64,000 bases of DNA, taken from contig NZ_BAABJG010000003.1 in the NCBI RefSeq assembly GCF_039543185.1, positions 550,362-614,361 of the forward strand. Reading direction: 5' to 3'. Shown here piece by piece: positions 26,010 through 34,603 of this stretch. Each line of letters starts with the position of its first letter. Positions within the stretch are counted from its first letter, which is position 1. The notes below the pieces were generated by a model. The model ran no database searches. It was not told the DNA's origin and was given only the letters and a program-made list of their open reading frames with translations. Position numbers and translations under genes: made by a program. The DNA is from Paenibacillus_S vulneris (lineage in GTDB: Bacteria > Bacillota > Bacilli > Paenibacillales > NBRC-103111).

Positions 26010-26035
26010 GGGGGCGCTAGCAGCGCCCCCTTTTT
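26010..26035 (+). terminator. Intrinsic terminator after structured repeat copy 2
   Basis: GGGGGCGCT-AGC-AGCGCCCCC is a perfect 9-bp stem followed by TTTTT on the plus strand. It lies between the RNA-like element and the convergent aminopeptidase gene. Confidence 0.85.
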
Positions 26036-26043
26036 CACTCGTT

Positions 26044-27276
26044 TCAAAATGCCCAATTCCCCTTACGGAACACAGGCTCCTCCTTGCCGTCTGCCGTGAC
26101 TCCGAAAATATCCATCTCACCGGAGCCGATCATGAAATCGACATGGGCCATGCTCGTGTTGAGTCCCCGTTCCTTCAACTGCTCTTGGGACAGGCCTTTG
26201 CCGCCTTCGAGACAAAACGCGTAGGCGCTGCCGATGGCCAGGTGATTCGAAGCATTCTCATCAAACAGCGTGTTGTAATACAAAATGTTAGATTGCGAGA
26301 TCGGGGATTGATGAGGGACAAGCGCAACCTCGCCCAAATAATGCGAGCCCTCGTCCATCTCGATCAGCCCTTTCAGTGTGTCGAGGCCTTGCTCCGCCGT
26401 TGCGTCGACGATGCGGCCGTTCTCGAAAGTAAGGGTGAAGCCGTCGATGATATTGCCTCCGTAGCTAAGCGGCTTGGTGCTGGACACCTTGCCGTTTACT
26501 CCCGTGGCAAGCGGGGCAGTAAATACTTCCTCGGTAGGCAGGTTGGCGACGAAGGCATTTCCTTGCTCGTTAATGCTGTCTGCCGCTACCCAGATGTGGC
26601 CTTCCGGCAGCTCGATCGTCAGGTCTGTGCCCGGCGCCACGTAGTGCAGCTTTTTATATTTTTTCGCATTCAGGTAGTCGGATTTTTCGTTCAAGGTACG
26701 AATGTGGGTTTCCCATGCGGCTACAGGATCAGCCTGATCGACGCGAACGGTTTTGAAAATAGCCTCCCACAGCTTGCCGAGCTGCTCGTCCTCCGGCACG
26801 TTCGGGAACACTTTGGCCGCCCAAGCCTTGGACGGAGCTGCAACGACGCACCAGCTGAATTTATCCGACTGCATGTATTGGCGGTATTTGGCCATGGCCT
26901 TACCGTACGTCTTCTGATGATTGACAATCCGTTCCTGAGGCACGCCCTTCAGCAGATCGGGATCGGATGAAACCAAGCTGATGACCGCGAAGCCTTTCTC
27001 CGCAAGCTCCAGCATTTCCCCCGCATACCATTTGGGCTCCTCGAGGAAAGAAGCGTCCGGAGCCAAATCATACCGAAGACGGGCGACCGTATCGTCGGAC
27101 CAGTTCACTTTGACCTGATAAGCGCCGGCTTCATAAGCCTTCTTGACAAGCAGGCGAACCAGCTCCGCCGCGTCGATAGCCGCGTTAATGGCCAAGATTT
27201 GCCCTTTTTGAATGTTGACGCCAATGTTTACAATGATGTCGGCATATTGATTCAACTGCTGTTCGAAATTTGCCAT
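26044..27276 (-). CDS. M29 family aminopeptidase (AmpS/PepS type)
   Basis: Cytosolic metallo-aminopeptidase of 410 residues, the family length. Metal-site regions include the conserved Glu in WVAADSINEQGN-type and MDEGSHYLGEVALVPHQSPI segments, and the C-terminal HVDFMIGSGEMDIFG. The ATG has AGGAGG six bases upstream. It stands alone, convergent with the RNA-like repeat. Confidence 0.9.
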   Translation of the reverse strand: MANFEQQLNQYADIIVNIGVNIQKGQILAINAAIDAAELVRLLVKKAYEAGAYQVKVNWSDDTVARLRYDLAPDASFLEEPKWYAGEMLELAEKGFAVISLVSSDPDLLKGVPQERIVNHQKTYGKAMAKYRQYMQSDKFSWCVVAAPSKAWAAKVFPNVPEDEQLGKLWEAIFKTVRVDQADPVAAWETHIRTLNEKSDYLNAKKYKKLHYVAPGTDLTIELPEGHIWVAADSINEQGNAFVANLPTEEVFTAPLATGVNGKVSSTKPLSYGGNIIDGFTLTFENGRIVDATAEQGLDTLKGLIEMDEGSHYLGEVALVPHQSPISQSNILYYNTLFDENASNHLAIGSAYAFCLEGGKGLSQEQLKERGLNTSMAHVDFMIGSGEMDIFGVTADGKEEPVFRKGNWAF

Positions 27277-27394
27277 CAGAGGCCTCCTGTTAAAAAATGT
27301 TTTCTTTTATCTTATCAAAAATAATGCTAGAACTCCAAGCTCCATGATAAAGACAGGGTTAACAAAAAAGAAGGAAATTATTGCAAGAAAAATG

Positions 27395-27424
27395 TTGCAC
27401 TGCGGAAACAATCTTGTATATAAT
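27395..27424 (+). promoter_or_regulatory. Predicted mntABCD promoter
   Basis: TTGCAC and TATAAT are separated by 18 bases, with the expected start near 27431, at the edge of the MntR-like box. Confidence 0.7.
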
Positions 27425-27432
27425 AAACTAAA

Positions 27433-27448
27433 GTTGCATTAAGGAAAC
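27433..27448. promoter_or_regulatory. MntR-like operator
   Basis: GTTGCATTAAGGAAAC closely matches the Bacillus MntR box (TTTGCCTTAAGGAAAC). Its place at the predicted transcription start fits Mn-dependent repression and supports manganese rather than zinc as the transported metal. Confidence 0.65.
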
Positions 27449-27525
27449 AAAAATAACAAAAGGAAACATTTGAGGCTTGGGCAAAAAAAGTGACTTTAAA
27501 CAAACATGCAGGGGAGTTGGGAAAT

Positions 27526-28488
27526 GTGAGAACCAGAAGCATCGTGTCGTCATGGAAAAGATTTATTATGACCATCATGTTTTTATCCTTAGCCGGCGTA
27601 CTAGCGGCATGCGGCGCTCAGGGGAAAGGGCAGAGCAAGAATGAGACGGAAGGCAAGCTCCGAATTACGACAACGATTGGTATGATTTCCGATGTGGTGA
27701 GACAGGTCGGAGGAGAGCGTGTGGAAGTGACGGGCTTGATGAAATCCGGTGTGGATCCGCATCTTTACAAGGCGTCCCAAGGCGATGTGAAGAAGCTGGA
27801 GCAGGCGCAGATGATTTTCTATAACGGGCTGCATCTTGAAGGGAAAATGGTGGACATTTTCGAGAAAATGGCGAAGGATAAGCCGACAGTCGCCGTATCC
27901 AGGAATATTCCCGAAGCGCAGCTGAGAGGATGGGAAGGGGGCGAGGCCTCCCATGACCCGCATATATGGTTCAATGTCAGGCACTGGATCTCAGCTGCGG
28001 AAGTGATCCGGGATGAACTGAGCAAATTCGATTCCGCCCATGCGGAGGCCTACAAAAGCAATGCAGACGCATATATCAAGCAGCTGAAGGAGCTGGATGA
28101 GTACGCAATGACGCAGATCGGTTCCATTCCCGAGGACCAGAGAGTGCTCATTACGGCTCATGATGCTTTCGGTTATTTCGGGGATGCCTATCACATCAAG
28201 GTGATGGGACTGCAGGGGATCAGCACGGCGTCCGAATACGGCTCGAAGGATGTAAGCGATCTTCGTGAATTTCTGGTCAGCCGCAAGATTAAAGCGGTAT
28301 TCGTGGAATCGAGCGTACCGAAGAAGTCGATCGAGGCCGTCATTGAAGGTGCCAAGAAGCAGGGACATGAGGTAACAATCGGGGGGGAATTGTTCTCCGA
28401 TGCGATGGGAGAAGACGGGACGCCGGAAGGAACCTACATCGGGATGGTCCGCCACAATGTCGACACAATAGTGAAGGCGTTGAAATAA
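27526..28488 (+). CDS. mntA: Metal (Mn) ABC transporter substrate-binding lipoprotein
   Basis: Cluster A-I (TroA/ZnuA-type) solute-binding lipoprotein of 320 residues with lipobox VLAAC. Metal-ligand regions are DPHLYKASQ, SHDPHIWFNV, the His in LITAHDAFGYFG and the Asp near GELFSDAMG. There is no His-rich loop of the kind found in zinc-binding ZnuA, which fits manganese. I start it at GTG 27526 after AGGGGAG; an in-frame GTG at 27490 would add residues before the signal peptide. It is the first gene of a four-gene operon. Confidence 0.85.
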   Translation: MRTRSIVSSWKRFIMTIMFLSLAGVLAACGAQGKGQSKNETEGKLRITTTIGMISDVVRQVGGERVEVTGLMKSGVDPHLYKASQGDVKKLEQAQMIFYNGLHLEGKMVDIFEKMAKDKPTVAVSRNIPEAQLRGWEGGEASHDPHIWFNVRHWISAAEVIRDELSKFDSAHAEAYKSNADAYIKQLKELDEYAMTQIGSIPEDQRVLITAHDAFGYFGDAYHIKVMGLQGISTASEYGSKDVSDLREFLVSRKIKAVFVESSVPKKSIEAVIEGAKKQGHEVTIGGELFSDAMGEDGTPEGTYIGMVRHNVDTIVKALK

Positions 28489-28518
28489 CGAATGAGGACG
28501 GATAGGAGTGATGAGCAA

Positions 28519-29286
28519 ATGAAGCATACCGAAACTCCATTGAACATTGAACAGTTGACCGTTGCCTATCAGAAAAAGCCGGTGCTCCGTAAGATTTCCT
28601 TCTCTATACCGGAAGGTAAATTGATCGGAATTGTAGGACCGAACGGAGCGGGCAAATCCACGCTCATTAAAGCGGCGCTAGGCTTAATTCCGAAGGTTAC
28701 CGGAGAGGTGACCATCTACGGGAAACGATATATGGAGCAGCGCAAGCTGGTGGGCTATGTGCCGCAGAGGGAATCGGTTGATTGGGATTTTCCGACAAGC
28801 GCTTTGGACGTGGTGATGATGGGACGCTACGGGCATTTGGGATGGTTCCGGCGGCCGGGCGCCAAAGAACGGCAAATTGCGATGGAATGCCTGGAGAAGG
28901 TCGGCATGGCCGATTTTGCGGGCAGGCAGATCAGCCAGCTGTCCGGCGGCCAGCAGCAGCGCATATTCCTGGCCCGGGCGCTCGCGCAGGATGCACGGCT
29001 GTATTTCATGGATGAGCCGTTCGTCGGTGTCGACGCAGCTACGGAGAAGGCTATCATCACCCTGCTGAACGAGCTCAAAAAGCAAGGGAAAACCGTGCTG
29101 GTCGTGCACCATGACCTTGCAACCGTGAAGGAATATTTTGATTGGGTCATGCTGCTTAATGTAAAGCTGATGGGCATCGGGCCGACCAAGGATATTTTTA
29201 CCAAAGGGAATTTGCAGGAAACCTACGGCGGCCGGTTGGCGCTGCTAGAACGGGACGACGAGTCGCTTATCGTCCGTGCGAGGTGA
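28519..29286 (+). CDS. mntB: Metal (Mn) ABC transporter ATP-binding protein
   Basis: ATPase of 255 residues. Walker A is GPNGAGKST, the signature is LSGGQQQR, Walker B is LYFMDEPF and the switch His is in VVHHDLATV. The ATG at 28519 lies ten bases after AGGAG. The order binding protein, ATPase, two permeases matches Bacillus mntABCD. Confidence 0.88.
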   Translation: MKHTETPLNIEQLTVAYQKKPVLRKISFSIPEGKLIGIVGPNGAGKSTLIKAALGLIPKVTGEVTIYGKRYMEQRKLVGYVPQRESVDWDFPTSALDVVMMGRYGHLGWFRRPGAKERQIAMECLEKVGMADFAGRQISQLSGGQQQRIFLARALAQDARLYFMDEPFVGVDAATEKAIITLLNELKKQGKTVLVVHHDLATVKEYFDWVMLLNVKLMGIGPTKDIFTKGNLQETYGGRLALLERDDESLIVRAR

Positions 29287-29292
29287 GAAGAA

Positions 29293-30258
29293 ATGGGCAG
29301 AAACTGGCTGGAGCTTTTATCCGATCCGAATACGCAGTGGATTTTGCTCGGAAGCATCCTGCTCGGCTTGAGCAGCGGGGTATTGGGCAGCTTCGCTTAC
29401 CTGCGGAAGCAGAGTCTGATGGGGGATGCGCTGGCCCATGCGGCGCTGCCGGGTGTGTGCATTGCTTTCATGCTGACCGGCTCCAAATCGATCGTATTTT
29501 TCCTCATTGGGGCTGCAGTTTCCGGCTTGATCGCCACCTTTGGCGTCGGCTTCGTCACAAGAAATTCCCGTATCAAGCAGGACTCGGCACTGGGGATCGT
29601 TTTGTCGGTGTTCTTCGGGCTCGGTATTGTCCTGTTAACGCAAATCCAGCACGGCGGCAGCGGCAATCAGAGCGGACTGGATAAGTTTTTGTTCGGTCAG
29701 GCGGCTTCCATGATTCACAAGGATGTCGTTATTATGACGGCAGTTGCGGGAGTGCTGGTGGCGGTGTGCGCCTTGCTCTTCAAAGAGTTCAAGCTGCTCA
29801 GCTTCGATGCCGGGTTTGCCAAAGGGTTAGGCTATCCCGTCGCTTTTCTGGAGCAATTCATGATGTTTCTGATCGTTGTGGCGGTGGTTGTCGGCATCCA
29901 GTCCGTCGGTGTCGTGCTGATGTCGGCACTGCTGATCACGCCGGCGGTAACGGCACGGTATTGGACCGAGCGGCTTGGGGTGATGGTCGTGCTCTCCGGC
30001 TTCTTCGGGGCCGTCAGCGGGTTTGCCGGCACGCTCATCAGCTCGACGGCCAACAATATGCCGACAGGGCCTCTCAGCGTTCTGGCGGCCACTGCCCTTT
30101 TCGTTGTATCGGTATTAATAGCGCCGAAACGGGGGGTGCTTTCCAAGGTGCTCCAGCGGCTTTCAGTCCGAAGAGCGGTCTTGGAGGAGAAGGCCGTGGC
30201 TTCCGGAGGATTAGATAGGGCAGCGTTCGAGGCGGGAAAGGAGGGCAGAGGGGCATGA
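29293..30258 (+). CDS. mntC: Metal (Mn) ABC transporter permease
   Basis: ABC-3 family permease of 321 residues with about eight to nine helices. Family segments are GSFAYLRKQSLMGDALAHAALPGV and SVGVVLMSALLITPAVTARYWTERL. The ATG lies three bases after the mntB stop, and its 3' end overlaps mntD by ATGA. A charged C-terminal tail of about 40 residues follows the last helix. Confidence 0.87.
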   Translation: MGRNWLELLSDPNTQWILLGSILLGLSSGVLGSFAYLRKQSLMGDALAHAALPGVCIAFMLTGSKSIVFFLIGAAVSGLIATFGVGFVTRNSRIKQDSALGIVLSVFFGLGIVLLTQIQHGGSGNQSGLDKFLFGQAASMIHKDVVIMTAVAGVLVAVCALLFKEFKLLSFDAGFAKGLGYPVAFLEQFMMFLIVVAVVVGIQSVGVVLMSALLITPAVTARYWTERLGVMVVLSGFFGAVSGFAGTLISSTANNMPTGPLSVLAATALFVVSVLIAPKRGVLSKVLQRLSVRRAVLEEKAVASGGLDRAAFEAGKEGRGA

Positions 30259-31139
30259 ACGATTTTTGGATTATCGTTACAGCGGCTCTTGTGGCCTGCT
30301 CCTGCAGCTTATTGGGCTGCTTTCTGGTGCTAAGACGAATGGCGATGGTTGGCGATGCGATAAGTCATTCCGTACTGCCGGGTATCGTGATTGCATTTTT
30401 GATCAGCGGCTCACGCGATTCGTTATTCATGATGCTCGGCGCGTCCGTACTGGGGCTGATCACCGTGTTTCTCATTCAATTGTTTCAGCAGGGCGGGGTC
30501 CAGTCGGATGCGTCGATAGGCGTTGTATTCACAGCCCTGTTCTCGATTGGGGTTGTGCTGGTAAGCCTGTATACACGCCAGGTGGACCTGGATTTGGACT
30601 GCGTGCTGTACGGTGAAATCATTCGCGTTCCCTGGGATACGTTAACGGTTGCCGGTGTGGATATCGGACCGAAGGCCGTATGGGTGCTAAGTCTGGTGCT
30701 GCTGCTGAGCGGCGCTGTAATCGGGCTGTTGTATAAGCAATTTAAGCTATGCTCGTTCGATCCGGCGATGGCAGCGGCGGTAGGCATCCCGGTTGCGCTG
30801 TTCCATTATTTGCTAATGGGCCTTGTTTCGGTAACGACGGTCGCATCGTTTGAGAGTGTCGGAGCCATTCTGGTCGTCGGGATGCTCGTAGTTCCGGCGG
30901 CGACTGCTTACCTCCTGACCGAACGGCTCGGTGTCATGATCGTCTACAGCATGCTGGCAGGCATTATTAGCGCCGTTGCGGGCTATTATGTCTCCATGCT
31001 GCTGGATGCTTCCATCGCCGGCTGCATGATTACCGTAGCAGGAGCCATGTTCGTGCTGGCCCTGCTGTTCTCTCCGTCTCACGGAGTCGTATGGCGCAAG
31101 CTGAAGCAGCGGCGGAATAGGCTCGAGACCGCCGCGTGA
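30255..31139 (+). CDS. mntD: Metal (Mn) ABC transporter permease, second subunit
   Basis: ABC-3 family permease of 294 residues, paralogous to the previous gene (GCFLVLRRMAMVGDAISHSVLPG; VGAILVVGMLVVPAATAYLLTERL). The two permeases probably form a heterodimer. It is the last gene of the operon, and a terminator follows about 105 bases later. Confidence 0.87.
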   Translation: MNDFWIIVTAALVACSCSLLGCFLVLRRMAMVGDAISHSVLPGIVIAFLISGSRDSLFMMLGASVLGLITVFLIQLFQQGGVQSDASIGVVFTALFSIGVVLVSLYTRQVDLDLDCVLYGEIIRVPWDTLTVAGVDIGPKAVWVLSLVLLLSGAVIGLLYKQFKLCSFDPAMAAAVGIPVALFHYLLMGLVSVTTVASFESVGAILVVGMLVVPAATAYLLTERLGVMIVYSMLAGIISAVAGYYVSMLLDASIAGCMITVAGAMFVLALLFSPSHGVVWRKLKQRRNRLETAA

Positions 31140-31243
31140 TCCCATAGTGCATTACCGGCAGCTTCATCCTGGTTTGCTTCCGATATACATTGCGCACAGC
31201 TTACGAACGTGTGCAAGGTGCTATTGTGTCTTTTATTATCAGC

Positions 31244-31274
31244 AAAAAGCCTTCCGGTTGGAGGGCTTTTTATT
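31244..31274 (+). terminator. mntABCD operon terminator
   Basis: AAAAGCCTTCC-GGTT-GGAGGGCTTTT stem with a following TTATTT tail. Confidence 0.85.
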
Positions 31275-31422
31275 TACTCCCTTCGGCCGATTCTTTTGTC
31301 CAATATCAAAAAAAAGACGGATTTTAGGTTCCATTTCCTGAACTCGCTGCGAATATGGTATACTAGACTATCGAATTATTTCGAACCGTTACTGTACGGA
31401 CGTTTGAGGAGGAAGCAATACG

Positions 31423-33300
31423 ATGTGCGGGATTACCGGAGCTATGTATTTTGATGATAGAGAGCCGTCTCAGGCTATGCTGAAAGCGATGACCGACGTG
31501 ATCATCCATCGCGGACCGAATGATGTCGGCTTCTGGAGCGAGAACCGGATTGGGTTAGGCTTTAGAAGGCTGTCCATCATAGACATCCGCGAAGGCCATC
31601 AACCGATGGCCAACGAAGACGACACGGTGTGGATCGTGTTCAACGGAGAGATTTACAACTACAAATATTTGCGGCACACCCTGCAGGAAAGAGGCCATCA
31701 GTTCAAGACCCATTCGGATACTGAGGTCATCGTACATATGTATGAAGAGTACGGAGAGGACTGCGTCAAGCAGTTGCGGGGGATGTTCGGCTTCGTAATC
31801 TGGGATCGCCGCAAAAAGCTGTTGTTCGGGGCGCGCGATCAATTCGGCATTAAGCCTTTTTATTATTACAAGGATCGCAAGCGGTTTTTGTTCGGATCGG
31901 AAATCAAGAGTCTGCTGGCGGCTGACGGGATGGATCGCACGATTCATACGGAGAGCCTGCTGAACTATTTGACATTCCAATACGTGCCTGAGCCGGATAC
32001 GATGTTCAGAGGAATTCATAAGCTTCCTCCGGGTCATTCCGTCACCGTGAGCTACGATGGGGATATGAAAATCCAGCGTTACTGGGATCCGATGTTCGAG
32101 CCTGTGGAACGCCCGTTTGAGGAGTACGTGGAGCAGATCCGCGAAGGGCTGAAGGATTCGGTCATCCATCATATGCAGAGCGACGTGGAGCGCGGGTGCT
32201 TCTTGTCCAGCGGTATCGATTCCACGGCAATTGCTACCCATATGCGCAACATTGAACCGATCCGTACGTTCTCCGTAGGCTTTGAAGGGCCTAACAACGA
32301 GACCGAGATTGCCCGCCAAACGGCATCGGCGCTCGATACGGAGCATTATGCCAAAATCATTACGCAAAAAGATTTCTTCGATACGCTGCCCAAGGCCGTA
32401 TGGCATCAGGACGAGCCGGTAGCCGACCCGTCGGCCATTGCGCTCTACCATGTGGCCCAGCTTGCCCGTGAGCACGTAACGGTCGTACTGTCGGGTGAAG
32501 GAGCCGACGAGCTGTTCGGCGGCTATCGCATTTACCGGGAGCCGCAGGCGCTGCAGCCTGTCGAACGCCTGCCGCATGCTTTGAAGCGGATGCTGCATGC
32601 TTTGGCACGGCTTCTACCTAACGGAACGTACGGCAAAAACTATATTTTACGCGGAACGACACCTTTGGAGGAGCGGTTTATCGGTAACGCCAAAATTTTC
32701 ACGGAAGAGATGAAGGCGGAAGTCGTCAGAATCGACCGTGAGATGCTGGGCAGCTATACGAACCCGCTGCAAATCGCGAAGAAATTTTATGATAAGACCC
32801 GCCATCTGGATCCGGTTACGCGGATGCAATACATCGACATGAATCTGTGGCTGCCGGGAGATATTCTGATGAAGGCGGATAAAATGACGATGGCTCATTC
32901 CCTGGAGCTGCGCGTACCGTTTCTGGACGTTGAGCTGTACGAGGTGGCGCGCAAAATTCCGGCCCGTTACCGCATCGCTGAAGGAACAACGAAATATATA
33001 TTCCGTAAGGCTATGGAAGGGATTATTCCGGACTTTATCCTGAACCGTCCGAAGCTCGGCTTCCCGGTTCCGCTCCGTGATTGGGTGAAGGGCAATCAGG
33101 GCAAAGTGATGATGGAACAGATCGCAGCGAGCGGCATCGAGGATTACATCAACATGGATACCGTTCGTCAGATGCTCGTCAAGCATCAGAACGGCCAGGG
33201 AGACTATGCCCGCCGTCTATGGACCATCTATATGTTTGCCTTGTGGCATGTCACTTACATGGAAGAACTGCCTAGACCAACGCTTGCGGAAGCACTATAG
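31423..33300 (+). CDS. asnB: Asparagine synthase (glutamine-hydrolysing)
   Basis: Two-domain enzyme of 625 residues that makes asparagine from aspartate, glutamine and ATP. The N-terminal glutaminase domain begins MCGITGAMYF with catalytic Cys2, then RLSIIDIREGHQPM. The synthetase domain has the ATP-pyrophosphatase loop FLSSGIDST and LSGEGADELFGGYRIY. It is closest in style to the AsnB/AsnO group of Bacillus. It starts 13 bases after GAGGAGG. A TATACT -10 element lies near 31358. Confidence 0.92.
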   Translation: MCGITGAMYFDDREPSQAMLKAMTDVIIHRGPNDVGFWSENRIGLGFRRLSIIDIREGHQPMANEDDTVWIVFNGEIYNYKYLRHTLQERGHQFKTHSDTEVIVHMYEEYGEDCVKQLRGMFGFVIWDRRKKLLFGARDQFGIKPFYYYKDRKRFLFGSEIKSLLAADGMDRTIHTESLLNYLTFQYVPEPDTMFRGIHKLPPGHSVTVSYDGDMKIQRYWDPMFEPVERPFEEYVEQIREGLKDSVIHHMQSDVERGCFLSSGIDSTAIATHMRNIEPIRTFSVGFEGPNNETEIARQTASALDTEHYAKIITQKDFFDTLPKAVWHQDEPVADPSAIALYHVAQLAREHVTVVLSGEGADELFGGYRIYREPQALQPVERLPHALKRMLHALARLLPNGTYGKNYILRGTTPLEERFIGNAKIFTEEMKAEVVRIDREMLGSYTNPLQIAKKFYDKTRHLDPVTRMQYIDMNLWLPGDILMKADKMTMAHSLELRVPFLDVELYEVARKIPARYRIAEGTTKYIFRKAMEGIIPDFILNRPKLGFPVPLRDWVKGNQGKVMMEQIAASGIEDYINMDTVRQMLVKHQNGQGDYARRLWTIYMFALWHVTYMEELPRPTLAEAL

Positions 33301-33314
33301 AGAGGAGCAGCTTC

Positions 33315-34052
33315 ATGAGTAATTACAAGCTGATTGCTTTGGATATGGACGGAACGTTCCTGATGGAGGATAAGACGGTGTCCGCCGAGAACCGAAAGGC
33401 CGTCAAAGCCGCATCCGAAGCCGGGGTTACGGTCATGTTCGCTACTGGCCGCGGAATTCCTAACGTACTTCCATACGTGGAGGATTTGAAGCTGCAGTCC
33501 CCAATCGTTGCCGTCAACGGCAGCGAGGTATGGTCTGCCCCCGGCGAGCTGCACAGCCGTACCATGTTCAACCCCGAGCTCATCATCCAAATGCGCGATA
33601 TTGCTCTGAAATACGATACGTGGTACTGGGCTTATTCCGTTAATGGCCTGTTTAACAAAGATCGCTGGACTGAGAAGGTGTGGGATGAGCAGTGGCTCAA
33701 ATTCGGGTATTATTATGAGGATGAGCCTGTCTTGAACGCAATACGCGAGAAGATGATCGAGTGGGGAGAGATGGAGGTTACGAACTCCCACCCTTGCAAC
33801 ATCGAACTGAATCCTAAAGGAATCAGCAAGGCAAGCGGCCTGAGACAGGTATGCGGGATGCTCGGCATCGAAATGTCCCAGGTGATTGCGATGGGTGACA
33901 GCCTGAACGACATCTCCATGATTCGTGAAGCCGGTCTGGGAGTAGCCATGGGCAACGCCCAGGATGCAGTGAAGAGCGAAGCCGACGTCGTAACCGTATC
34001 GAATGAGGAGCACGGCGTAGCACGGATTATAGAACAATATATTTTATCCTGA
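33315..34052 (+). CDS. Cof-type HAD-IIB family phosphatase
   Basis: Cytosolic hydrolase of 245 residues. Motif I is ALDMDGTFL, motif II is FATGRG and motif IV is MGDSLNDISMIREAGLGVAMGNA, with a C2-type cap between. Family members act on sugar phosphates, FMN or pyridoxal phosphate, and the substrate is not readable here. It follows asnB by 14 bases and may share its transcript. Confidence 0.88.
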   Translation: MSNYKLIALDMDGTFLMEDKTVSAENRKAVKAASEAGVTVMFATGRGIPNVLPYVEDLKLQSPIVAVNGSEVWSAPGELHSRTMFNPELIIQMRDIALKYDTWYWAYSVNGLFNKDRWTEKVWDEQWLKFGYYYEDEPVLNAIREKMIEWGEMEVTNSHPCNIELNPKGISKASGLRQVCGMLGIEMSQVIAMGDSLNDISMIREAGLGVAMGNAQDAVKSEADVVTVSNEEHGVARIIEQYILS

Positions 34053-34078
34053 CCTTGAACTAAGGGGGATATCGAGAG

Positions 34079-34573
34079 GTGTCGGCCATGGTTATAGCAG
34101 CCTGGATTATTGTCATTGCGTTGTTTGCCGTCGGGATGGCCGGTGCCGTTTATCCGGTGCTCCCGGGGGCACTGGCGATTTATGCGGCATTTTTCATCTA
34201 CGGATGGATGGTGGACTTCGGTCCGTTTGGTTTTTGGTTCTGGCTTATCCAGACTACGATTGTCATCGTGCTGATGGTGGCCGATTATTTGGTCAGCGCA
34301 CTGGGGGTCAAGAAGTTCGGTGGCACGAGAGCGTCTGTTATCGGCAGTACGGTCGGGCTGCTGCTCGGCCCTTTTGTCATTCCGGTAGCTGGCCTGATTA
34401 TCGGTCCTTTCCTGGGTGCATTTATCGGGGAGATGATTGTAGGGACCGAATGGAAGCAAGCAATCAGGGCAAGTATCGGAGCTTTGGTCGGCTTCTTCTC
34501 CGGCCTGGTCGTCAAAGTAATCCTGCAGCTGATAATGATCATCGTGTTCATCATTTGGGTTTTGAATTATTAG
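34079..34573 (+). CDS. DUF456 family membrane protein
   Basis: The protein has 164 residues and about five membrane helices with conserved Gly-rich stretches: GMAGAVYPVLPG, ADYLVSALGVKKFGGTRASVIG and GPFLGAFIGEMIVG. The function of the family is unknown. The start may be GTG 34079 or ATG 34088, each with a plausible ribosome site. Confidence 0.8.
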   Translation: MSAMVIAAWIIVIALFAVGMAGAVYPVLPGALAIYAAFFIYGWMVDFGPFGFWFWLIQTTIVIVLMVADYLVSALGVKKFGGTRASVIGSTVGLLLGPFVIPVAGLIIGPFLGAFIGEMIVGTEWKQAIRASIGALVGFFSGLVVKVILQLIMIIVFIIWVLNY

Positions 34574-34603
34574 CAATCAGTTTTTTTGGGAAGAGGGAAG
34601 GTT

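Noticed and set aside
33255..34037. 260-codon minus-strand ORF over the Cof-type gene
   Set aside because: Antisense shadow; the plus strand carries clear HAD motifs and a ribosome site.
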